A stretch of DNA of 64,000 nt, taken from NCBI RefSeq assembly GCF_008042275.1, contig NZ_RDBK01000043.1, forward strand, positions 2,568,914 through 2,632,913, read 5' to 3'. Under the pieces are notes generated by a model. It saw nothing but the letters and a program-made list of their open reading frames with translations. It was not told where the DNA came from and made no database searches. The stretch comes from Streptomyces sp. OR43. Lineage in GTDB: Bacteria; Actinomycetota; Actinomycetes; Streptomycetales; Streptomycetaceae. The position numbers and the translations under genes are program-made. Positions 15,863 to 24,644 of the stretch are shown here, piece after piece. Numbering within the stretch: position 1 is the stretch's first letter; every line of letters begins with the position of its first letter.

Positions 15863-17016
15863 TGGCCGACGAGCAGCACGAATGGCTTGACAAGGAAGCG
15901 GCGGAGAAGATGCTCCGCCGCGCACCGGTCGACCCTTCCGACGGCCCGCCCCGGAACGAGGCCGAGAGGCTCGCGGCCGTCCTGGACGCCGTGGCCCGCA
16001 CCGCCCGCCCCGCCACCGGTGAGCTGCCCGGCGAGGCCGCGGCCCTGACCGCCTTCCGCGCCGTCCGCCGTACCGCCGCCCGTACCTCGGGCGTCACCGC
16101 ACCGGCGGATCCGGCCCGGACCGCGGGCGCGGACGACTCCGCCGAGTCCGGCATGCTCGCCCCCGTACACATACGCCCGGCCGGTTCCGGTACGGCGTCG
16201 GGGGCCGCGGGAATCCGTGGCCCCCGCCCCATGCGCTGGAGCCGGCCCATCCGGTTCGGTCTGGTCGCCTCCCTCGCGTGCTGCGCGATCGGCGGGGTGG
16301 CCGTGGCCGCCGGAACCGGGATGCTGCCCGGTCCCTTCGGCCGGCACGCGCCGACACCGGCCACCTCGGTGTCGGCCGCGGCGTCCCCCGAGGAACTGGG
16401 CTCCGACCTCACCACCGACGACGAGACATCGGCACCGCCGCCCGGATCGCCGGGCGAGGAAGCCGCGTCACCGGACGCGTCCACGACCGGCGGGCCCGAG
16501 AGCGGCCGCCCCGACGGTGGCGACCGCACCGCCGGCCCGGGCCGGGAGACCGACGGCGGCGACGGCGGCGGTGAAAGCCGGTCCGGCGGAGCCGGGAACA
16601 AGCCGTCGGGCGGCAGCGGCCCGACGCCGAGCCCCGGCGGCAAGGACGGTGACGGGGCCTCCGGCGACAGCGGCGACGAGGCGTCCTGGTACGCGAAGAC
16701 GGTGAAGGCCTGCCGCGACTACCGCGGCGGCAAGCTCGAGGAGGAGCAGCGAAAGCGCCTCGAAGCGCTGGCCAAGGGGGCCCGTAATCTCGACCGGTTC
16801 TGCGACCGGATGCTCGACCAGACCGACGGCAAGAACGACGACGGTGCGGGTCAGGGCGACAACGGCGACGACGAACCGGCCGGGAGCGACGGCTCGTCCG
16901 GCGGCTCGGGCACCCTGCCGTCGATCGGCTTCTCCACCGCGTCCCCGGACCCCTCGACCACCGCCGAGTCCTCCGGCTCCGCGCGCTCCTCGTCGCCCTC
17001 GCCCGCGGCGCGCTGA
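15862..17016 (+). CDS. single-pass membrane protein, candidate anti-sigma factor
   Basis: A 384-residue protein. The N-terminal 130 residues (opening EWLDKEAAEKMLRRAPVD) are predicted cytoplasmic. One membrane helix follows at about 133-155, then a long extracytoplasmic Ser/Thr/Gly/Pro/Asp-rich stretch and a short charged segment with two cysteines (KACRDYRGGKLEEEQRKRLEALAKGARNLDRFCDRML). No classical ZAS zinc motif is seen, so the anti-sigma role is inferred from overlap with the sigma gene and from topology. The outer cysteine pair (about 60 bases apart in coding distance) could form a disulfide or sensor element. Confidence 0.7.
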   Translation: MADEQHEWLDKEAAEKMLRRAPVDPSDGPPRNEAERLAAVLDAVARTARPATGELPGEAAALTAFRAVRRTAARTSGVTAPADPARTAGADDSAESGMLAPVHIRPAGSGTASGAAGIRGPRPMRWSRPIRFGLVASLACCAIGGVAVAAGTGMLPGPFGRHAPTPATSVSAAASPEELGSDLTTDDETSAPPPGSPGEEAASPDASTTGGPESGRPDGGDRTAGPGRETDGGDGGGESRSGGAGNKPSGGSGPTPSPGGKDGDGASGDSGDEASWYAKTVKACRDYRGGKLEEEQRKRLEALAKGARNLDRFCDRMLDQTDGKNDDGAGQGDNGDDEPAGSDGSSGGSGTLPSIGFSTASPDPSTTAESSGSARSSSPSPAAR

Positions 17017-17154
17017 GTCCACTCCGCCCGCCCCGGCACCACCGGGTGTGACGTTTTCCGGCCGATGGGCGCAGTAACAAGTGAGCCGACTGGTCATCGG
17101 CAGCGCCCGCAGCCGGGGTTCCCCCCGTACCTACGGCTCGGCGCAATGGCGCGG

Positions 17155-17188
17155 GCGGGACCGGGGGAACGTGTCTCCCCCGTCCCGC
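17155..17188. terminator. hairpin terminator after L,D-transpeptidase
   Basis: Arms 17155-17168 and 17176-17188 pair as GCGGGAC/CGGGGGA against TCCCCC/GTCCCGC with one bulge and a 7-base loop, between convergent genes. Confidence 0.65.
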
Positions 17189-17194
17189 TCCGCC

Positions 17195-18130
17195 TCACTT
17201 GTAGACGACGACCTTGTCGCCGTTGCGGACCTGGGCGAACAGCGAGGCGATCTTCCCCTCGTCCCGGACGTTGACGCAGCCGTGCGAGGCGCCGTTGTAG
17301 CCGCGGGCCGCGAAGTCCGAGGAGTAGTGGACCGCCTGGCCGCCGCTGAAGAACATCGCGTACGGCATGGCCGTGTGGTAGATCGACGACACGTGGTGCC
17401 GGGACTTCCAGTAGACGGAGAAGGTGCCTTCGCGGGTCGGCGTGTACTGCGAGCCGAACCGCACGTCCATCGACGAGACGATCCTGCCGTCGATCATCCA
17501 GGAGAGCGACCGGCTGTTCTTGCTGATGCAGATGACCCGGCCCGTCAGACAGCGCTTGTCCGGTTTCGCGGCCGGCCGGGTGGTCGGCGGGGTCAGCTCC
17601 GCGGCCGTCGGCGCGTGCGTCATGCCGAGCAGCTTCCGCCAGGTGACGGTGTCCGTCCTCCCCGTGCGGGACAGTCCGCGCTTGCCCTGGAACGACTGCA
17701 CGGCGGTGACCGTGACGGAGCCGTAGTAGCCCGTGGGGCTGCGGTCGAAGTGGCCGATCTGACGCAGCCGGGCCTGGAGCTCACGGACCTGCTTGCCCTG
17801 CGAGCCGGTCGCCATCAGCACCTCGGCCTGCGGATCGGCCGACGGCGTGGCTTCGGGGGTGGACTTCGGCGTGGCCTTGGGCTTCGCGCTCGGCTTCGCG
17901 CTCGTGGACGGCGTCGTCGACTCCGTCCCGTCCGTGCCGGGCTTGGCGTCCTCGGTGGGTGAGCTGCTCGCCGGCGGCGCCGACGGAGTGGCCGGCGCGC
18001 TGCCGGCGGGCTCGGCCTTGCACCCGGAGGTCACGGCGACCAGCGCCAGTACGGCGACGGCGGACGCCGCGCCCGCCCCCCGGCGTCCTTTGTGCGCGTG
18101 GCCGCGCCCGGTCCTGCTGCTGCGTATCAT
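17195..18130 (-). CDS. L,D-transpeptidase lipoprotein
   Basis: A 311-residue exported enzyme that would form 3-3 cross-links in peptidoglycan or attach proteins. The leader ends in lipobox LVAVTSGC (Cys37 region). A long Ser/Pro/Lys linker follows, then a peptidoglycan-binding-like domain ([18 protein letters not shown] to [13 protein letters not shown]) and a YkuD domain with catalytic SHGCVNVRD near the C-terminus. The ATG at 18130 follows GGGGG. It resembles the second enzyme at 50393-51118 in the HHVSSIYH region, so the two are paralogues of different export type. Confidence 0.9.
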   Translation of the reverse strand: MIRSSRTGRGHAHKGRRGAGAASAVAVLALVAVTSGCKAEPAGSAPATPSAPPASSSPTEDAKPGTDGTESTTPSTSAKPSAKPKATPKSTPEATPSADPQAEVLMATGSQGKQVRELQARLRQIGHFDRSPTGYYGSVTVTAVQSFQGKRGLSRTGRTDTVTWRKLLGMTHAPTAAELTPPTTRPAAKPDKRCLTGRVICISKNSRSLSWMIDGRIVSSMDVRFGSQYTPTREGTFSVYWKSRHHVSSIYHTAMPYAMFFSGGQAVHYSSDFAARGYNGASHGCVNVRDEGKIASLFAQVRNGDKVVVYK

Positions 18131-18357
18131 CCCGACCCCCTGAATCTGCGGTATCTCATGGGACGGATTCCCGCTCTGCCCGGTTGCCGAATCCTGCGCA
18201 TGATGGGGAAAGCGGCATCGAGGACCGGAGGATGTCAGGCATCGGGGCTGTGAGCAAGGTCCCGGCCCGGCCCCCTCCACCGCTTCAGGACCCGCCGCTA
18301 CAGTCCGTCCCGAAAGCCATGGGTACCAGTGAGCAGCATCAGCGGGAGGCACAGCAG

Positions 18358-19938
<1,581 letters not shown>

Positions 19939-20176
19939 GACGCGTGGCGAGGTGGGGGCGGAGGGCAGCAACGCGCCTCCCCGTACCAACAGTTGTGAGG
20001 TGAGGACGCGGATGCCTGTCACGTGTCTGTGACACGGAACGGATGGGTCCGCTGTACGGCACACCTAGATTCGTTGATGCAGCCCGCCCCACCTCACGGC
20101 CCCACACTTCGAGGAAGCGGCATGCGACTCTCCCAGCCTTCCGAGCCCGCAAGGGCCATTCCTCACGGAGTCGATC

Positions 20177-21340
20177 ATGTCTTTCCGTCCCTCGTACCGC
20201 CGTGTCTCCCTCCGCACCGCCGTCGCCGCGGCCGCACTGGGAGGCGCCGTCCTCGTCCCGGCCACCGCGGCCTTCGCCGACACCGTCCCGGCCACGCCGG
20301 CCGGTCAGGGACAGCAGGCCACCGACGACGGCACGCCGGTCCACACCGACGAGCTCGAGGGCGGACTGACCGCCAAGGTGTACAAGCACGGTGATCAGCA
20401 CGTCTATTACACGGCTGAGGTGCTCGACGGTGCGAAGGTGCTGGGGGTTCTGACCGCGGGTGGCGGTTACGCCCCGGAGGAGAGCAGGGTCTTCGGTAAC
20501 GGGATCAAGGTGACGCTGGACTTCACGGGTGCGGTGACGTCCGTCGTGGACGCGGGCAGCGACGGCCAGGGCCCCGTCACCCCGGCGGGCGTGCTGGTCC
20601 ACACCGACGAGCTCGAGGGCGGTCTCACCGCCAAGGTGTACAAGCACGGTGATCAGCACGTCTATTACACGGCTGAGGTGCTCGACGGTGGGAAGGTGCT
20701 GGGGGTTCTGACCGCGGGTGGCGGTTACGCCCCGGAGGAGAGCAGGGTCTTCGGTAATGGGATCAAGGTGACGCTGGACTTCACGGGTGCGGTGACGTCC
20801 GTCGTGGACGCGGGCAGCGACGGCCAGGGCCCCGTCACCCCCGTCGAGTGCGTCGCCACGGTGACGAAGAGCATCGGGGCCGGCACCCTGGCCGAGTTGA
20901 GCATCAGCCCGTCGGGCCCGTCCGTCGTCTTCCAGGGCGACGACGGCAAGGTCCTCGGCCAGCTCTCCCGGCTCCACCCCGAGCTTCCGGCGAGTGCCGG
21001 CTTCCTCGGCGAGATCATCAACCCGAGCAGCGCCGCGCCGCAGCTGCGCACCAACATGGAGGGCGGCGGCCACCCGGCGTCCGTCACGGACTTCCCGAAG
21101 CTGCCCGAGGGGTGCAGCTTCATCTACGCCACGACCTCGGGCAACAGCACCTCGGGCACCGGCACCCAGACGCAGACCACGCAGACGTCCGTCGTCCCGA
21201 AGGGCAGCGTCGCCGCCGGTGCCGAGTTCGAGCAGAACGGCAGTCCGGTACTGATCGCCGTTGGCGGTGCGGCAGCGGTGGGCGCGGCGGGCCTCGGTTT
21301 CGTCCTCCTGCGGCGCCGCGCGGCGGTGTCCGGCCGCTGA
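20177..21340 (+). CDS. cell-wall-anchored repeat protein, class F sortase substrate
   Basis: A 387-residue exported protein. Signal peptide residues 1-35 end in AFA. Two near-identical 86-residue repeats follow (residues 55-140 and 141-224, opening VHTDELEGGLTAKVYKHG), then a unique domain (VECVATVTKSIGAG to EGCSFIYATT, two Cys). The C-terminus has a VVPKGSVAAG motif, a hydrophobic helix and an RRR tail, the layout of a sortase sorting signal. The function of the repeats is unknown. A class F sortase gene lies 94 bases downstream, so it is the probable anchoring enzyme. RBS CGGAG precedes the ATG at 20177. Confidence 0.82.
   Translation: MSFRPSYRRVSLRTAVAAAALGGAVLVPATAAFADTVPATPAGQGQQATDDGTPVHTDELEGGLTAKVYKHGDQHVYYTAEVLDGAKVLGVLTAGGGYAPEESRVFGNGIKVTLDFTGAVTSVVDAGSDGQGPVTPAGVLVHTDELEGGLTAKVYKHGDQHVYYTAEVLDGGKVLGVLTAGGGYAPEESRVFGNGIKVTLDFTGAVTSVVDAGSDGQGPVTPVECVATVTKSIGAGTLAELSISPSGPSVVFQGDDGKVLGQLSRLHPELPASAGFLGEIINPSSAAPQLRTNMEGGGHPASVTDFPKLPEGCSFIYATTSGNSTSGTGTQTQTTQTSVVPKGSVAAGAEFEQNGSPVLIAVGGAAAVGAAGLGFVLLRRRAAVSGR
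20339..20844 (+). repeat. two tandem 258-bp repeats in wall-protein gene
   Basis: Units begin at 20339 and 20597. Over about 248 bases I count only four to five differences (for example ACTGAC/TCTCAC, GCG/GGG, AAC/AAT), including at synonymous sites, so the duplication is recent or kept identical by recombination. Confidence 0.85.
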
Positions 21341-21375
21341 CCGGCCGGGCCGCTCGTCCCGTCGTCCCACGTCAG

Positions 21376-21410
21376 GGGAGGGGCCGTCGCACCGTGCGGC
21401 GGCCCCTCCC
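21376..21410 (+). terminator. hairpin between wall protein and sortase genes
   Basis: GGGAGGGGCCG (21376-21386) pairs perfectly with CGGCCCCTCCC (21400-21410). It may attenuate read-through from the abundant substrate gene into the sortase gene. Confidence 0.65.
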
Positions 21411-21434
21411 GGTTCCGCCTGCCGGGAGTCCCGT

Positions 21435-22076
21435 ATGCGCATCCCCCTCGCCCGTCGCCTGCTGGCGGGCCCGCTCGTCGCCCTCCTCTCCGCCGCCGCA
21501 CTGACCGGCTGCGCCTCGGGCGACGGTGCCCCTGCCACCCCGCCCGCGCACATCGCGGCCCCGCCCGGCGCGCCGGCCACACCCGCGCCGGCCACACCCG
21601 CGCCGGCCACGTCCGCCGCCCCGCTGCCCGCCTCCGAGCCGGTCCGGGTCCGTATCCCGTCGGCGGGCATCGACACCGGCCCCGTCCTGAAGCTGGGTCT
21701 GGCGTCCGACGGCACCGTCGAGGTCCCGTCCGTGGCGCAGGCGGACCGGATCGGCTGGTACACCAAGGGCGTCACCCCCGGAGAGACCGGGCCCGCCGTC
21801 CTCATCGGGCACTTCGACACCTCCGAGGGTCCCGCCGTCCTGAAGAACGTCTCGAAGATCGTCGCCGGTGACCGCATCACCGTCACCAGGGCGGACGGGT
21901 CCGATGCGGTGTTCGCCGTGCGACGGCTCCAGCAGGTCGACAAGGGCGCCTTCCCGACCGACGAGGTCTACGGCGACACCACCGGCCCCGAGCTGCGGCT
22001 GATCACCTGCGGCGGCGAGCTGAGAGGCGGCCACCGGCCGGACAACATCATCGTCTTCGCGGAGCTGGTGAGCTGA
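21435..22076 (+). CDS. class F sortase
   Basis: A 213-residue sortase. The leader ends in lipobox-like AALTGCASG, followed by a Pro/Ala/Thr linker with three copies of a PATPA unit, then a sortase barrel beginning VRVRIPSAGIDTG. The catalytic His is in VLIGHFDTSEGPAVL, the Cys in LITCGGEL and the Arg downstream in the GGHRPDNIIVF segment. Class F sortases of actinobacteria anchor proteins to the wall; the repeat protein just upstream is the likely substrate. The ATG at 21435 starts right before the leader. It lies 94 bases from the upstream gene with a hairpin between. Confidence 0.88.
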   Translation: MRIPLARRLLAGPLVALLSAAALTGCASGDGAPATPPAHIAAPPGAPATPAPATPAPATSAAPLPASEPVRVRIPSAGIDTGPVLKLGLASDGTVEVPSVAQADRIGWYTKGVTPGETGPAVLIGHFDTSEGPAVLKNVSKIVAGDRITVTRADGSDAVFAVRRLQQVDKGAFPTDEVYGDTTGPELRLITCGGELRGGHRPDNIIVFAELVS

Positions 22077-22147
22077 GACCCCGGGGCCCCGCGGCAAGCG
22101 GAACCCCCGCCTCCCGAGTGTCGTACGGCCGTGCGAGACTCCGTCCC

Positions 22148-22816
22148 ATGCTGGGTGTCACCGACCTTCCGACCTATCTCGTCGGCCTCGTGCTCATCGT
22201 TCTGCTGCCGGGGCCGAATTCGCTGTACGTCCTGTCCGTCGCCGCCCGGCGCGGGGTACGGACCGGTTACGTGGCCGCGGCCGGGGTGTGGACCGGGGAC
22301 ACGGTACTGATGACGCTGTCCGCGCTCGGGGCGTCGTCCCTGTTGCAGACGACGCCCGTGCTCTTCACCCTCGTGAAATTCGCCGGTGCGGGCTATCTGA
22401 CCTGGCTCGCGATCGGGATGCTGCGGGCCGCGGTGTCGATGTGGCGCGAGCGGCATCGCCGGGTGGCCGAGCTCACGGGCGAGGGCGGGGAGGAGGCCGG
22501 GGCGCCGGCCACGATGGAGCGGCCGTACCGGCGGGCGCTGGTGGTCAGCCTCTTCAACCCGAAGGCGATCCTGTTCCTGATCTCCTTCTTCGTGCAGTTC
22601 GTCGACCCGGGCTACGCCTATCCGGCGCTCTCCTTCCTGGTGCTGGGCACCCTGCTCCAGATCGCCAGCTTCCTGTACCTGTCGATGCTGATATTCGGCG
22701 GCACCCGGCTGTCCGCCGCGTTCCGCCGCCGCAAGCGGCTGTCGGCGGGGGCCACCTCGGCGGCGGGCGTGCTGTTCCTCGGCTTCGCGGCGAAGCTCTC
22801 GCTCAGCAGCGTCTGA
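22148..22816 (+). CDS. LysE-family amino-acid exporter, LeuE-like
   Basis: A 222-residue membrane protein of the LysE/RhtB superfamily with six helices. The opening LVLIVLLPGPNSLYVLSVAARRGVRTGYVAAAG is the family signature, and the middle loop with LFNPKAILFFISF-like sequence (LFNPKAILFLISFFVQF) is typical. It probably exports leucine or another amino acid. The ATG at 22148 places the first helix directly at the N-terminus. Only three bases separate its stop from the convergent monooxygenase remnant. Confidence 0.87.
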   Translation: MLGVTDLPTYLVGLVLIVLLPGPNSLYVLSVAARRGVRTGYVAAAGVWTGDTVLMTLSALGASSLLQTTPVLFTLVKFAGAGYLTWLAIGMLRAAVSMWRERHRRVAELTGEGGEEAGAPATMERPYRRALVVSLFNPKAILFLISFFVQFVDPGYAYPALSFLVLGTLLQIASFLYLSMLIFGGTRLSAAFRRRKRLSAGATSAAGVLFLGFAAKLSLSSV

Positions 22817-22819
22817 CCT

Positions 22820-23348
22820 TCAGCCGGCCTCGAGGGCGAGGCCCAGCCGTGCGGCGTAGGCGGCGAGCCCGGCCGTGTCCTCGCCCGCCCAGCCGACGTA
22901 GCCGTCCGGCCGCACCAGGAACAGCCCCTTGCCGTACGCCTCGTAGGCGTCCATGCGGTGCACCCTGACCTGTGAGCCGGCGAACTCCGGCAGTTCCGCG
23001 TCGGTGCCGACCGCCAGCAGCGTGAAGTGCGGGCCCCGGAAGACGTCGAACAGCCGGCGCTCGCCCGTCGGCCCGTCGGGGGCACGGTCGCCCGCCTCCA
23101 GCACGCCCGCGCGGCCCACCGACAGCGGCCCCTCCCGGTAGCCGAGGCCCAGCTGCTGCGCGGCCGCGCCCCGTTCCTGCTCACCGCGGTGGATCCGGGT
23201 GGACAGGCCGAGCATCTCCGCGGCGACCGGGCGACGCTCCTCCTCGTAGCTGTCGAGCAGGGCTGCGGGCGCCCCGTGGCCCAGCACCTGGCCGAGCTTC
23301 CAGCCCAGGTTGTACGCGTCCTGCACGCTGGTGTTGAGCCCCTGGCCG
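22820..23348 (-). pseudogene. FAD-dependent monooxygenase, C-terminal part only
   Basis: About 175 residues from the C-terminal third of a PHBH-type aromatic hydroxylase. GGQGLNTSVQDAYNLGWKLG, the third FAD motif, is intact, followed by SYEEERRPVA and a thioredoxin-like C-terminal domain with VRPDGYVGW. The FAD-binding N-terminus and start codon are absent. Upstream of about 23348 the frame runs into antisense of a TetR gene fragment. Such enzymes commonly sit divergent from their TetR repressor, so roughly 300 residues here plus the promoter region appear deleted. The break is either a real deletion or an assembly collapse at the GC-rich junction. Confidence 0.8.
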
Positions 23349-23593
23349 CCCGGGCGGGCACCACCGCGTACTCCTACACGATGGGCTTCGTCAGCGAGGA
23401 ACAGGGCGCCCGCCCGATGCCGGACCAGCAGCGCGAAGGCTTCGACATCGGTGAACGCGCGGAACGCGTGGCCCGCTACCCGCTGGCCGCCGCGGCCGGT
23501 GCGGAGATCTTCGCCCACTACGACGAACGGTTCGAGGACGGCCTGCGGCTCATCATCGCGGGCATCGAGTCGCGGTACGGGGGACGGGCGTGA
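23349..23593 (+). pseudogene. TetR regulator, C-terminal fragment
   Basis: About 79 residues matching the end of a tetracycline-repressor-like C-terminal domain: AYSYTMGFVSEEQ, where the EEQ follows the ligand-pocket helix, then a helix and DERFEDGLRLIIAGIESRYGG. The helix-turn-helix N-terminus (about 130 residues) and start codon are missing. It is fused head-to-head to the monooxygenase remnant, which supports one deletion that removed both N-termini and the shared promoter. Confidence 0.72.
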
Positions 23594-23647
23594 CGGGGCG
23601 GGTGTGAACGCGGAGGCGTGAGAGGGCAGTCGCGAAGGGGCGGAACC

Positions 23648-24574
23648 TCACTCCGCCCGCAGGTACGCCGACGTCGAGACCCGCCCCAGCATCCGCAGCC
23701 GCGATGAGCCGTCCGCCAGGTGCTTGTCCAGGGCCTCCTGGACGCCCGGCCACGACGCGTCGCCGTAGTCGTCCAGCACCACGACGCCGCCCGGGGCGAC
23801 GATCTCCTCGACCCACTCCAGGTCGGCGGCCACCCCCTCCATGGAGTGGTCGCCGTCCACGACGATCACCCCGTACTCCCGGTCGGCGACCTCGGTGCGC
23901 ACCTCCGGATCGGACGAGAAGCCCTGCCGGATGCGGGGGTGATGCGTCGAACCCGCCCCGGTCAGCGCCAGGTTGGCCCGTACGACGTCCTCGCGCACGG
24001 GCGTCCCCGTCGGGTCGGCGGGCTGGGACGTGCCCGGCTGGAGCTGCGACCCGGCCAGCGGGTCGACGATGGTCAGGTCCGGCTGGATGCCCGCCCGGTG
24101 CACCATCCGGGTCAGCGCGGCGGCGAACAGCCCGTACAGCGTGCCGATTTCGAGAATGGCGCCGTTCGGCGGAGCGAGCAGCGGCACCGTCGCCAGCTTG
24201 CCGCACACATTGGACGTGGAACCGGCCAGCCGCCCCACACCGAGAGACTCCAGCGCCACCACGGTCCGGTAGGCGGTGACGACGCTGCGCCGGGCCGCTC
24301 CCTCGTCCCCGTTCAACGCGCCGATCTGGCAGACCAGTTGGTCGATCTCCCGGGCGGGCGGGATCCGGTGCGCGCCCCTCCCCGTACCGTCGAGCAGCAG
24401 TCCCAGCGCGTACTGGCCCCGCCGCATCTCCTCGGCCTCCTGCCGTAGTGCGGCGAGCTCGCTGCGCAGCGGTTCGGCGGCACGTTCCGTCCGCAGCCGG
24501 ATGCGGCGGTCGACCAGGGTGAGGGCGGGGCGCAGGGCGCGTTTCGTCAGACGGTTCTTCAGGAGGGAGGGCAT
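23648..24574 (-). CDS. SAM-dependent methyltransferase, Methyltransf_24 type
   Basis: A 308-residue class I methyltransferase. A basic, coiled N-terminal region (residues 1-60, RTERAAEPLRSELAALRQEAEEM) precedes the Rossmann core: motif I AILEIGTLYGLFAAALTRM, acidic VDPLAG, then IVVDGDHSMEGVAADLEWVEEIVAPGGVVVLDDYGD. Members modify sugars or small metabolites. It begins the minus-strand arm of the wall-polymer locus, so methylation of a polymer sugar is a reasonable inference. The start at ATG 24574 is the only good one. Confidence 0.82.
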   Translation of the reverse strand: MPSLLKNRLTKRALRPALTLVDRRIRLRTERAAEPLRSELAALRQEAEEMRRGQYALGLLLDGTGRGAHRIPPAREIDQLVCQIGALNGDEGAARRSVVTAYRTVVALESLGVGRLAGSTSNVCGKLATVPLLAPPNGAILEIGTLYGLFAAALTRMVHRAGIQPDLTIVDPLAGSQLQPGTSQPADPTGTPVREDVVRANLALTGAGSTHHPRIRQGFSSDPEVRTEVADREYGVIVVDGDHSMEGVAADLEWVEEIVAPGGVVVLDDYGDASWPGVQEALDKHLADGSSRLRMLGRVSTSAYLRAE

Positions 24575-24644
24575 GGGTGGGAACGTACGCGCGCGGAGTG
24601 GCTCCTTCCCACCACGCGCAGATGAAGTCTCGGTGTCGTCGCGG

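Noticed and set aside
21568-21612. Short tandem repeats encoding PATPA units
   Set aside because: They are a simple linker repeat of the sortase leader region, not a CRISPR or minisatellite of interest.
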